Origin: Bacillus sp. FJAT-29814
GTDB taxonomy: Bacteria > Bacillota > Bacilli > Bacillales > Cytobacillaceae
DNA: 64,000 nucleotides
Direction of reading: 5' to 3'
NCBI RefSeq assembly: GCF_001510715.1
Contig: NZ_LMTJ01000008.1
Span: 1-64,000 of the forward strand
Numbering within the stretch: position 1 is the stretch's first letter; every line of letters starts with the position of its first letter. The position numbers and the translations under genes are program-made. The notes under the pieces are model-generated. The model was not told the origin of the DNA. It saw only the letters and a list, made by a program, of their open reading frames with translations, and searched no databases. Shown piece after piece: positions 18,243-26,093 of this stretch.

Positions 18243-18257
18243 TATTTTTGATATAAT
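18243..18257 (+). promoter_or_regulatory. extended -10 promoter for the MscS-family gene
   Basis: TGaTATAAT (18249-18257) is an extended -10 element about 70 bases before the channel gene; no clear -35 box is needed. The rest of the 314-base divergent gap shows no further gene. Confidence 0.6.
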
Positions 18258-18324
18258 AGTAGAATCTCTCGTTTAACCACTTCACCTATGAGACCGAAAA
18301 CTAGTACATAACGGAGGGAAAAAG

Positions 18325-19593
18325 ATGGAGTTTATTCGTAATCTGCTATTAAAATTTGAAATGGGTCCTCAACTAACTGAGTATCTATCTATTATCATAA
18401 TGGTTCTTTTTATTGCAGTTGTCTGTTTGGCGGCGAATTTTATCACGAAAAAGGTAGTCATAAGGATTATTAATCATATCTTGAGAAAAAATAAATTCAA
18501 GTGGGACAAAATCATGTTGGAGCGGAAGGTTTTCCATAGACTATCCCATATTGTTCCGGCGCTGATCATTTATTCCTTTTCTTCAACCTTTCCGGCCTAT
18601 CAGCAATTGATTGAAAAGGGGGCCATTGCCTATATAATCATTGTTGGATTAATCATCATTACTACCTGTCTAAATGCGATTAATGATATTTATCAAACGT
18701 TTGAAATATCGAAGATTAAACCGATAAAAGGATATATTCAGGTTGTTAATATTATATTTATCACGTTAGGAGTCATCATGGTCGTGGCGAATCTGATTGG
18801 CAAAAGCCCACTTATTCTTCTGAGCGGATTTGGTGCTCTTTCAGCCGTGCTCATGCTGGTTTTTAAAGATTCGTTATTGGGACTTGTTGCAGGAATTCAA
18901 CTGGCGGCAAATGACATGGTTCGGGTTGGTGACTGGATTGAAATGCCTAAATATGGGGCGGACGGAGACATTATCGATATCTCTTTAAATACAGTAAAGG
19001 TGCAAAATTGGGATAAAACGATCACGATGATTCCAAGCTATGCCCTAATCTCCGATTCTTTTAAAAATTGGCGGGGAATGCAGATCTCAGGAGGTCGTCG
19101 GATAAAGCGGTCTTTATTTATTGATACAAATAGTATTTCATTTTGCTCCGAGGAGATGATCGATAAATTTATCAACATCCAATATCTTTCGGATTATATC
19201 ATCAACAAGGAACGAGAGATTGAAGAATACAACGCAAAAAATGAAATTAACCGGAGCAATCCTGTGAACGGAAGAACGATGACAAATATCGGCGTATTTA
19301 GGGCGTATATCAGTAATTATCTTCAACATCATCGTGGAATCAATCAGGACATGACCTTAATGGTCAGGCAGCTAGCACCCACTGAATATGGGTTGCCAAT
19401 TGAAATTTATGCATTTACAAATGATATAAGATGGGCAGTTTATGAATCGGTCCAAGCCGATATCTTTGACCATCTGTTTGCAGTGGCACCAGAGTTCGGG
19501 CTTCGATTATTCCAGAATCCGTCCGGCAATGATTTTAAAACCATGGTGGAAGAAACAAGAATGGATGGAATGGTTAGGGAAATAAATTCTTAA
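18325..19593 (+). CDS. MscS-family mechanosensitive channel (YbdG/MscM-like)
   Basis: A 422-residue protein with about five membrane segments, then the MscS pore-beta domain (LLGLVAGIQLAANDMVRVGDW, then ADGDIIDISLNTVKVQNWD and MIPSYALISDSFKNWR). The extra insertion after the beta domain and overall length match the E. coli YbdG group rather than minimal MscS. It would release solutes on hypo-osmotic shock. GGAGGG precedes the ATG. Confidence 0.88.
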   Translation: MEFIRNLLLKFEMGPQLTEYLSIIIMVLFIAVVCLAANFITKKVVIRIINHILRKNKFKWDKIMLERKVFHRLSHIVPALIIYSFSSTFPAYQQLIEKGAIAYIIIVGLIIITTCLNAINDIYQTFEISKIKPIKGYIQVVNIIFITLGVIMVVANLIGKSPLILLSGFGALSAVLMLVFKDSLLGLVAGIQLAANDMVRVGDWIEMPKYGADGDIIDISLNTVKVQNWDKTITMIPSYALISDSFKNWRGMQISGGRRIKRSLFIDTNSISFCSEEMIDKFINIQYLSDYIINKEREIEEYNAKNEINRSNPVNGRTMTNIGVFRAYISNYLQHHRGINQDMTLMVRQLAPTEYGLPIEIYAFTNDIRWAVYESVQADIFDHLFAVAPEFGLRLFQNPSGNDFKTMVEETRMDGMVREINS

Positions 19594-19665
19594 AAATATG
19601 CAAGAAACCTATGAAGGTAATAGCCAGAATGAAAATAATACATCTCATTGAAACAAAATAACCAG

Positions 19666-19715
19666 AAAAAAATGCCAGGTATCATCCAATTAATTGGATG
19701 ATACCTGGCATTTTT
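19666..19715 (+). terminator. terminator of the MscS-family gene
   Basis: AAAAATGCCAGGTATCATCC and its perfect complement form a ~22-bp stem ending in T. The following ~190 bases up to the next gene show nothing recognisable apart from that gene's ribosome-binding site. Confidence 0.93.
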
Positions 19716-19909
19716 GGATATTCATAGGTGAAGTCCCAATATCCTAATTAACCGGGTTATGTGACTTAAAATGGAAGTGATGTTTTAGGACTATTGAGGT
19801 TCTAAGTTTTACCACTAAGGTAATGGGTACGAGAAAAAATATGTCTAAAGTAGGATTAAGCGTAATATGATTTATTGATGTTAAATATTTGAGGTGAGGT
19901 GGTCAAGAA

Positions 19910-20257
19910 TTGTTGAAAAAACGACGGAAACTACTTAGGGTCTCTATTACCACGTTAGTACTGTCCTTTTCATTTGCAACTGTGTCTTCTGCCCATTATT
20001 GCTATGTTGCAAACAAGAAGGATGGAGCCGGAGCAGTGACTGAAGCGGACCTTAAAGTAGCTGGAAAGACTGGAAAGTTGGTTGCACCTGGGGCTTTTAT
20101 TGATGTTGGCGAAGATGGAGTGCCCGATCTTTTCATTCGCGGGGGAACGAAATCAGACGATCCCTTTGTAGTTGGGGAAGGTTCATTGCATGATTCGCCT
20201 GCTACTGAAAGAGGAAGTGCCAAGAATGGAGTGCAAAAGTTATCGTTTGAAGAATAA
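19910..20257 (+). CDS. secreted small protein of unknown function
   Basis: About 115 residues. The N-terminus (MLKKRRKLLRVS) is basic and followed by a hydrophobic core and TVSSA before HYCYV, a plausible type I signal peptide giving an ~84-residue mature protein with one Cys. The mature part is Gly/Asp-rich with no recognised domain. The TTG start (a second TTG follows directly) is preceded by GAGGTGAGGTGG. It is a single gene with its own terminator. Confidence 0.65.
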   Translation: MLKKRRKLLRVSITTLVLSFSFATVSSAHYCYVANKKDGAGAVTEADLKVAGKTGKLVAPGAFIDVGEDGVPDLFIRGGTKSDDPFVVGEGSLHDSPATERGSAKNGVQKLSFEE

Positions 20258-20322
20258 AAACAGGTGTATGCATTCACTTGGACATAATAGTTAAATTTAT
20301 GTACTTATATTTAGAAGGGAAA

Positions 20323-20352
20323 AGGCAAGCAATCTAGATAGATTGCTTGCCT
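20323..20352. terminator. terminator between convergent genes
   Basis: AGGCAAGCAATCTA pairs with TAGATTGCTTGCCT around a short centre. It follows the secreted-protein gene and also the tiny ORF read from the other strand. Confidence 0.82.
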
Positions 20353-20361
20353 CTTGTTTGA

Positions 20362-20484
20362 TTATTTCCAATTACCTTTGTTGCTGTTGCAGCCTAATTT
20401 TGCTGTGTTGGTAGATGCATTACCCGCTTTGACAACTTCATTGAATACTATTCTACAATTATTTTGTCGTTGACACTTTCCCAT
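20362..20484 (-). CDS. possible 40-residue Cys/Asn-rich small protein
   Basis: Reading the minus strand gives ATG-GGA-AAG-TGT and 36 further sense codons to TAA: a basic, Asn-rich peptide with three Cys (MGKCQRQNNC, then KLGCNSNKGNWK at the C-terminus). It ends ten bases before a convergent terminator, as a real gene would. No good Shine-Dalgarno is visible upstream, so it could be chance or a decayed fragment. No family recognised. Confidence 0.35.
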   Translation of the reverse strand: MGKCQRQNNCRIVFNEVVKAGNASTNTAKLGCNSNKGNWK

Positions 20485-20549
20485 ATGAATGTATACATAA
20501 GTGCGTAGGTATTTAAAGTTAGTTGGCAATTAAATCAGCCAATAATAAT

Positions 20550-20631
20550 GCAGGTGTGGCGGAATTGGCAGACGCGCACGACTCAAAATCGTGTTCCGTG
20601 AGGAGTGTCGGTTCGACCCCGACCACCGGTA
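20550..20631 (+). tRNA. second tRNA-Leu (CAA) copy with acceptor mismatch
   Basis: Identical to the tRNA-Leu at 1348-1429 from its fourth base to the discriminator, but base 3 is A instead of C, so GCAGGTG cannot pair fully with CACCGGT. No CCA is encoded. No promoter is obvious, but a terminator follows directly. It may be a functional isogene tolerating one mismatch or a tRNA pseudogene. Confidence 0.75.
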
Positions 20632-20632
20632 T

Positions 20633-20671
20633 AAAGCCGATACTTTGAGGTAATCAGAGTATCGGCTTTTT
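20633..20671 (+). terminator. terminator of the second tRNA-Leu
   Basis: AAAGCCGATACTTTGA and TCAGAGTATCGGCTTT pair with one wobble and end in five T. The stem shares AAAGCCGATACTTT with the terminator at 6470. Confidence 0.9.
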
Positions 20672-20878
20672 GTATAAAAAGGAGCTTTCAATATATAGAG
20701 TAGAATCGGTTCAGTATAGAGTATTAAAGAAAGCCTTATAATCAATAGAAGAAATTGACAATCTTCCAAATGTTAGATATATTTTTCTTAGATTAATAGC
20801 GAGAAGGAAACTCAGAGACTTACACAATTTATTCGGCGATTGGGTAAGTCTCTTTTTTCTGATTACTGGGAGTGGTGA

Positions 20879-21814
20879 ATGATGCAGCAAGTCGATTTTT
20901 CTTATCAAACGAATGACGGCATGGAAATTTTCGCATGTAAGTGGGTGGGAGATGGAGAAGGGCCGCCAAAAGCGATTGTGCAAATCGCCCATGGAATGGC
21001 TGAGCATATTAAACGTTATGATTCTTTTGCTAGGGAACTGGTTGCACAAAATATGTTTGTATACGGCAATGACCATCGGGGCCATGGAATGACCGGATCC
21101 AAAACCAACAGCATCGGTTATTTTGCTGATGAGCAAGGCTTTGAAAAGGTCGTGAAAGACATGGAGACCCTCACCTCTATCATTGAAAAAGAGTACCCTG
21201 ATGTGCCGATTTTCCTATTCGGCCATAGTATGGGTTCATTTTTATCAAGAAGGTACATACAACTTTACGGTGGAAGGCTTGCAGGAGTGATTCTTTCCGG
21301 TACTGGCGGCGACCCTGGTATGATGGGGAAAATCGGCAAACTGATTGCTGCTAGGGAGATGAAAAAGAAGGGAAAGAGGACGCCAAGTCCATTAATGAAT
21401 AAGCTTACTTTTGGCAGCTATAATAAAGCGATTCGGCCAACCCGGACCGAATTTGATTGGCTGAGCAGAGATGAAAAGGAAGTGGATAAATATATCGCTG
21501 ATCCTTTCTGTGGCGGGGTTTTTTCTTCAGGATTTTTCCATGACCTGCTTGAAGGGCTTGAAACGGTTAATAAACCGGAGAATATTATGGCGACACCGGC
21601 AAGACTGCCAATTTTCCTCATTTCCGGCAGTAAGGACCCGGTGGGGGCAAACTCAAAAGGTGTTTTAAAGACGTTCCAAGCTTACAAGGCGGAAGGAATG
21701 CAAAATGTCGACTATAAATTTTACGAAGACGCCCGCCATGAATTACTAAATGAAACAAACAGGGATGAGGTTCAAGTGGATGTGATTCACTGGATTAATA
21801 CGTATCTCAAATAA
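20879..21814 (+). CDS. alpha/beta hydrolase, lysophospholipase/monoacylglycerol lipase-like
   Basis: A 311-residue serine hydrolase: oxyanion motif HGMAEH, NDHRGHG, nucleophile elbow GHSMGS with Ser118, acid Asp in ISGSKDPVG and His in DARHELLNE. This is the hydrolase_4 group typical of lysophospholipase L2 or monoacylglycerol lipases, acting on lipid esters in the cytoplasm. No signal peptide. GGGAGTGG precedes the ATG. It is monocistronic. Confidence 0.87.
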   Translation: MMQQVDFSYQTNDGMEIFACKWVGDGEGPPKAIVQIAHGMAEHIKRYDSFARELVAQNMFVYGNDHRGHGMTGSKTNSIGYFADEQGFEKVVKDMETLTSIIEKEYPDVPIFLFGHSMGSFLSRRYIQLYGGRLAGVILSGTGGDPGMMGKIGKLIAAREMKKKGKRTPSPLMNKLTFGSYNKAIRPTRTEFDWLSRDEKEVDKYIADPFCGGVFSSGFFHDLLEGLETVNKPENIMATPARLPIFLISGSKDPVGANSKGVLKTFQAYKAEGMQNVDYKFYEDARHELLNETNRDEVQVDVIHWINTYLK

Positions 21815-21854
21815 AAGCAAAAAGTCCACTGCACTGGTGGACTTTTTGCTTTAA
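21814..21854. terminator. intrinsic terminator
   Basis: AAAGCAAAAAGTCCAC pairs with GTGGACTTTTTGCTTT; T runs lie on both strands, so it can work both ways. Confidence 0.9.
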
Positions 21855-21887
21855 AAGAAAATATTCGACAAAATTCGAGTTTCCACC

Positions 21888-21916
21888 TTGACGAACTTGG
21901 AGATAGTGTGTAATAT
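21888..21916 (+). promoter_or_regulatory. sigma-A promoter upstream of the tRNA-Gly repeat region
   Basis: TTGACG, a 17-base spacer and TAATAT. Transcription would start near 21923 and run through a potentially folded leader (AGTTGGTT near 21928 pairs with AACCAACT near 22005), the two 155-bp repeats and the tRNA-Gly. No ORF lies in between. Confidence 0.75.
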
Positions 21917-22040
21917 AATAAAGGTCAGTTGGTTCCTCACCAATTTGCCAAAAATAATGGTGGTAAAATCTTAATAGTGAGCATACGATATCAAAAAGCA
22001 CCAACCAACTATCAGTAATTTTATTTTGTGATTTTTTATT

Positions 22041-22350
22041 ATTCTTTGCGGGTGTAGTTTAGTGGTAAAACCACAGCCACGAGCAACACATCGTGAATAA
22101 GCTGCGAGTTGCCTCGACGCATCCAGCATCCTCGAATATGCTTTTAGAGGAAGAGGCATGAACGTGCGTGTAAATAAACTTTTACTTAGATTAATATTCT
22201 TTGCGGGTGTAGTTTAGTGGTAAAACCACAGCCACGAGCAACACATCGTGAATAAGCTGCGAGTTGCCTCGACGCATCCAGCATCCTCGAATATGCTTTT
22301 AGAGGAAGAGGCATGAACGTGCGTGTAAATAAACTTTTACTTAGATTAAT
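22041..22350 (+). repeat. two perfect 155-bp tandem repeats, each with the 5' half of tRNA-Gly
   Basis: Units 22041-22195 and 22196-22350 are identical. Each has ATTCTTT plus the first 31 bases of the tRNA-Gly below (to just 5' of the anticodon), then a 117-base segment unrelated to tRNA. A third copy of the first 38 bases continues as the intact tRNA-Gly at 22358. The unique segment can fold: CACGA/TCGTG, GCCTC/GAGGC and AGCAT/ATGCT stems, with the CCTC loop able to pair with GAGG. No coding frame or known RNA family is recognised. Confidence 0.95.
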
Positions 22351-22357
22351 ATTCTTT

Positions 22358-22431
22358 GCGGGTGTAGTTTAGTGGTAAAACCACAGCCTTCCAAGCTGTT
22401 GTTGTGAGTTCGATTCTCATCACCCGCTCCA
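22358..22431 (+). tRNA. tRNA-Gly (TCC)
   Basis: Complete cloverleaf: acceptor GCGGGTG/CACCCGC, anticodon stem ACAGC/GCTGT, loop CTTCCAA with anticodon TCC, TTCGATT T-loop and encoded CCA. It sits at the 3' end of the half-tRNA repeat array. Confidence 0.95.
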
Positions 22432-22440
22432 TACATAGGT

Positions 22441-22484
22441 AACGCAGTGTAACGTTTCGAAAAGAACGTTGCGCTGCGTTTTTT
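22441..22484 (+). terminator. terminator of the tRNA-Gly transcript
   Basis: AACGCAGTGTAACGTT pairs with AACGTTGCGCTGCGTT (one G-T) and ends in six T. Confidence 0.92.
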
Positions 22485-22591
22485 CATGTTTACTTTTTAT
22501 AAAGGGCTGTTTTGGAATTGGAATCATTGTTGTTTTTGCTCCTATGCGACCGGAGCGATTGTTTTTGCAAGAGCAGTTTCTATTGGAATGG

Positions 22592-22965
22592 CCTACGTGC
22601 CCAGTTTCATCAATTTTCTGGTCTGGAGGTCACGTAGAACCACTCTACGTGCCCAGTTTCATCATTTTTTTGGTCTGAAGGTCACGTAGAACCACTCTAC
22701 GTGCCCAATTTCATCAATTTTCTGTTCTGGAGGTCACGTAAAACCACTCTACGTGACCAGTTTTATCATTTTTTTGGTCTGAAGGTCACGTAGAACCACT
22801 CTACGTGCCCAGTTTCATCATTTTTCCGGTCTGGAGGTCACGTAAAATCACTCTACGTGCCCAATTTCATCAATTTTCTGTTCTGGAGGTCAGGTAGAAC
22901 CACTTTACCTGCCCAGTTCCAACCCTTTTTTGGTCGCCCGGTCACTTAGACAGGCTATGTGCGGC
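22592..22965. repeat. 52-bp tandem hairpin array A
   Basis: Seven units with exactly 52-base spacing; left arms begin at 22631, 22683, 22735, 22787, 22839, 22891 and 22943. The core is CACGTAG-aaccact-CTACGTG preceded by GGT and followed by a CCCAGTTTCATCA-type linker. In the sixth unit the arms change together to CAGGTAG/TTACCTG. It fills the convergent gap between tRNA-Gly and the B3/B4 gene; open frames here are by-products of the repeats. The ~130 bases after it show nothing clear. Confidence 0.93.
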
Positions 22966-23094
22966 CAAAGCGGTGATTTGTATAATCTTTGGTGATTTAT
23001 GTTGGAACAGGTAAGCCGTATTTTCTAATATCGAGAAGTGTTTTTACATAGAAAAGCAAGAATCTTTTTGAAAAGAGCCTTTTAAAAAAGATGC

Positions 23095-23766
23095 CTATTG
23101 GCACCCTAAAATTTGATACGACGCATCGCCGCCATGTATTTGGACAAACATGTCCATCAACGATTCCGTCAGTTTTTCAGCATTCTCAGCATCAGTTGAT
23201 GGTCGAAGATAGATGATTTGCAGAGCATTTTTCGTATTAAAGGTAACGGCGGTTTTCTCTGAATCGACAAACGGACTTCCAAACGGTCCGTTCTGATCAG
23301 AGCACAAAACAAGGCGCTCCAGTGAATTGCTCCTGCCGTTTAATCCTATGTATTCCTCGCCTTGTCTTCCAAGTCGAATTTCCAACGGCCCTTTTAACAA
23401 ATTGAGATCATAAAGCCCGATCGGCACCTGATATTGCAGCGAGAAAAAATTATAGAGATCTACCGCACTTTGGCCGGATGCAAAGTAATTTTGCTTTTTT
23501 ACTCTTCTATATAAAGCCTCGGCAGAGTGACGGTACCTGTTCGGATCCTTTCCAGTTTTTTTAAAAATGTTCCGCCATTCCTGAATGCCTGGCAAGTCAG
23601 AAACACTTTTGCTCTCCAAGTCGAAATATATAGACTCCTGAAACAGCTGTAGCCGTCCTTTTAACATTTGCGGTGATTCCCCGACCGTAATGTTTTTATA
23701 TTCAATTATTCCCACCTTAAAATCAGGAATCAGTTCTGAAATCTCCGCTGAAACACGAATTTCCAA
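23095..23766 (-). CDS. B3/B4 tRNA-binding domain protein (PheRS-beta related)
   Basis: About 224 residues with the B3/B4 fold known from the editing region of phenylalanyl-tRNA synthetase beta (ALYRRVKKQNYFASGQSAVDLYN, then LGRQGEEYIGLNGRSN). Free-standing versions are presumed to act on tRNA or misacylated tRNA, but the function is not established. The start is a TTG seven bases after GGAGGTGG, rather than the ATG 66 bases upstream. It is divergent from queG. Confidence 0.82.
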   Translation of the reverse strand: MEIRVSAEISELIPDFKVGIIEYKNITVGESPQMLKGRLQLFQESIYFDLESKSVSDLPGIQEWRNIFKKTGKDPNRYRHSAEALYRRVKKQNYFASGQSAVDLYNFFSLQYQVPIGLYDLNLLKGPLEIRLGRQGEEYIGLNGRSNSLERLVLCSDQNGPFGSPFVDSEKTAVTFNTKNALQIIYLRPSTDAENAEKLTESLMDMFVQIHGGDASYQILGCQ

Positions 23767-23874
23767 CAGTTCCACCTCCAAAATTGCTTGAAAATAGTTT
23801 ATCATAGATAGATGTGAAACCAATAAATTCAACTTTTATATAGAGCAAATTTTTTGGAAGGGAGGTTGCTCAAA

Positions 23875-25008
23875 ATGGATATTCAAAAATTAAAGGAAGA
23901 AATCATTGCTTACAGTAAAGAAATCGGTATCGATAAAATCGGTTTTACGACGGCAGACCCGTTTATGGAATTGAGAAATCGCTTGATTCGCCAGCAGGAA
24001 CTCGGTTACCAATCAGGATTTGAAGAGCCGGATATTGACAAGCGGGTCACGCCAACATTGTTGCTGGATGGCGCCCAATCTATCATCTCGATTGCCCTTG
24101 CTTACCCTTCAAAAATGTTGAATCGGGTAGAAAGTAAAAAAGACGCGCGCCGGGGGATGTTTGCCCGTGCCTCATGGGGGCAGGATTACCATCATATTTT
24201 ACGGGACAGGCTGGGCAAACTGGAAGCATTTATTTTATCCAAGGTGCCTGAAGCCCGGTTAAAATCGATGGTCGACACTGGGGAACTATCGGACCGCGCC
24301 GTTGCGGAACGGGCTGGAATCGGCTGGAGCGGAAAAAACTGTGCGATTATCACGCCTGAGTTTGGTTCTTATGTGTATATCGGTGAATTGATTACGAGCA
24401 TTCCATTTGCACCCGATACTCCTGTCGAGGATCAATGCGGCAGCTGTACCAAGTGTTTAGATGCATGTCCGACCGGGGCATTGGTCCAAGGCGGACAGAT
24501 CAACGCCCAGCGCTGTATTTCGTTTTTGACGCAAACAAAGGAACTGATTCCTGATGAGTTCCGTGAAAAAATCGGCAACCGCATCTATGGCTGTGATTCC
24601 TGCCAAACGGCTTGCCCGCATAATAAAGGTAAGAACTTTCATTTTCATGATGAAATGGAACCGGACCCAGAAGCGGTTAAACCTTTATTAAAGCCGATTT
24701 TAAAATTAAGCAACCGGGATTTCAAACAGAAGTTTGGTTATCTTGCTGGATCGTGGCGGGGGAAGAAGCCCATTCAGCGGAACGCAATGATTGCTCTGGC
24801 TCATTTTAAAGATGAAACTGCTGTTCCAGATTTGGTGGAAGTGTTAGAAAAAGAAGTGAGCCTTGTTGCCAAGGGCACTGCAGCCTGGGCGCTTGGAAAA
24901 ATTGGCGGCGATGTGGCGCTGGCGGCTTTGGAAAAAGCCCGTGAACGGGAAACGGATGTTGAGGTACAAAAGGAAATTGAAAAAGGCTTGAATTTGATAC
25001 GAAATTAG
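23875..25008 (+). CDS. queG: epoxyqueuosine reductase QueG
   Basis: A 377-residue enzyme reducing epoxyqueuosine to queuosine in tRNA, cobalamin-dependent. DTGELSDRAVAERAGIGW carries the catalytic Asp134. Two 4Fe-4S motifs are seen: C188-x2-C-x2-C-x3-C (CGSCTKCLDACP) and C240-x2-C-x3-C (CDSCQTACP). A C-terminal HEAT-like repeat extension follows. The ATG with GGGAGG upstream is used. In B. subtilis the homologue is yhbA, also followed by yhbB and cspR. Confidence 0.94.
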   Translation: MDIQKLKEEIIAYSKEIGIDKIGFTTADPFMELRNRLIRQQELGYQSGFEEPDIDKRVTPTLLLDGAQSIISIALAYPSKMLNRVESKKDARRGMFARASWGQDYHHILRDRLGKLEAFILSKVPEARLKSMVDTGELSDRAVAERAGIGWSGKNCAIITPEFGSYVYIGELITSIPFAPDTPVEDQCGSCTKCLDACPTGALVQGGQINAQRCISFLTQTKELIPDEFREKIGNRIYGCDSCQTACPHNKGKNFHFHDEMEPDPEAVKPLLKPILKLSNRDFKQKFGYLAGSWRGKKPIQRNAMIALAHFKDETAVPDLVEVLEKEVSLVAKGTAAWALGKIGGDVALAALEKARERETDVEVQKEIEKGLNLIRN

Positions 25009-25039
25009 AAAGAGCGAACTTCTGGGTTTGCTCTTTTTC
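25009..25039 (+). terminator. terminator of queG
   Basis: AAAGAGC and GCTCTTT pair around a 14-base loop with a T tract; short stem. Confidence 0.65.
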
Positions 25040-25132
25040 ATGCCCTTAGCCCTAATTCGTAAAAATTCCACTCCACTTGATTTTAAAATCAACCCACTTT
25101 CATATGAATGAAGGGAAGGGAGTGGAGAAAAT

Positions 25133-26023
25133 ATGCATCAATCACTTCAAGACTTGTTTGACTTTAGGGTACAACAATTTGTTTCAAGCCAGCGAAGTTC
25201 TAAAGATTATTTTTCAAAAGCAGAACGAAAGCTGGAGGCGATGGCGAAACGCTCTGCTGAGATTGTCAAAGTGAAGGTAACCGGGAACATAATCGAAACC
25301 ACGGATGAAGATGACTTTCAAAAAATAAAATATCAAGCCCATTATCAATACTTAGTGAAGCAAAAAGGGAATCTTTATATGGAAGAAGAAGGGGAAGAAA
25401 GAATAGCCAAGTTCTACCATGGAGCACTTATCATGGATGAGGAAATTACCCCGCCAGTGTATCAAGATTACCGGGAAGAAGCTGCTAACACTAAAGATGA
25501 AGCAGCAGCCGAAGAGCCGAAGGAAGAACGGATCAGTTACCAATATAATCGCCTCAGAGCTGTGCAATATGCGGAGCGGTGGTGGAACACCTATAATCCG
25601 GCGTATCCTAAGTTTGATAATGATTGCACGAACTTTATTTCGCAATGCCTGCATGCTGGTGAGGCTCCAATGAGGGGATACCCTAACCGCGGTACAGGCT
25701 GGTGGCTGCGAAGTAAAAACTGGAGCTATAGCTGGGCGGTCGCTCACACATTAAGAACGTACCTGCCAAATTCCAAACTCGGCTTGCGGGCAAAGGAAGT
25801 CAGCAGTCCTGAAGAATTACTTTTGGGGGATGTTATTTGCTACGATTTCGAAGGGGACGGAAGGTTTAACCACAATACCATTGTGACGGGCAAAGATGCA
25901 TATGGGATGCCGCTTGTGAATGCCCATACCTACAACAGCCGGATGCGCTACTGGGCGTATGAGGATTCCTCTGCCTACACGCCCAATATTAAATACAAGT
26001 TTTACACCATCGTGGATGGATGA
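25133..26023 (+). CDS. YhbB-like amidase-domain protein
   Basis: A 296-residue protein whose C-terminal ~150 residues are an amidase_6 domain: RAVQYAERWWNTYNP, DNDCTNFISQC with the likely catalytic Cys, and later GDVICYDFEGDG and NAHTYNS with the His. This is an NlpC/P60-like fold used on peptidoglycan or amide bonds. The N-terminal ~130 residues are charged and without signal peptide, so a cytoplasmic or spore role is possible. Same position as B. subtilis yhbB. Confidence 0.82.
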   Translation: MHQSLQDLFDFRVQQFVSSQRSSKDYFSKAERKLEAMAKRSAEIVKVKVTGNIIETTDEDDFQKIKYQAHYQYLVKQKGNLYMEEEGEERIAKFYHGALIMDEEITPPVYQDYREEAANTKDEAAAEEPKEERISYQYNRLRAVQYAERWWNTYNPAYPKFDNDCTNFISQCLHAGEAPMRGYPNRGTGWWLRSKNWSYSWAVAHTLRTYLPNSKLGLRAKEVSSPEELLLGDVICYDFEGDGRFNHNTIVTGKDAYGMPLVNAHTYNSRMRYWAYEDSSAYTPNIKYKFYTIVDG

Positions 26024-26093
26024 GGCTGTGTTCTTGAAGGGGAAAAGGATCGTGGTATAATAACAGGTAGAGTTTTAATTTGAGGTGAAAGTC

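Noticed and set aside
1348..20631. Integrative element bounded by the two tRNA-Leu copies
   Set aside because: The 19 kb between holds metabolic and transport genes with no integrase, relaxase or phage genes, and the identity covers the whole tRNA rather than only its 3' end.
22072..22195. Group I or group II intron in tRNA-Gly
   Set aside because: The 117-base segment is far too short, lacks catalytic core motifs, and is followed by another tRNA 5' half, not a 3' half.
22469..22689. Two overlapping 67-69-residue plus-strand frames
   Set aside because: They start inside the terminator hairpin region and run through the 52-bp array; no ribosome-binding site and the repeats explain their composition.
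22592..22965. CRISPR-like array
   Set aside because: Whole 52-base units are similar, with no unique spacers, and no cas genes are present.
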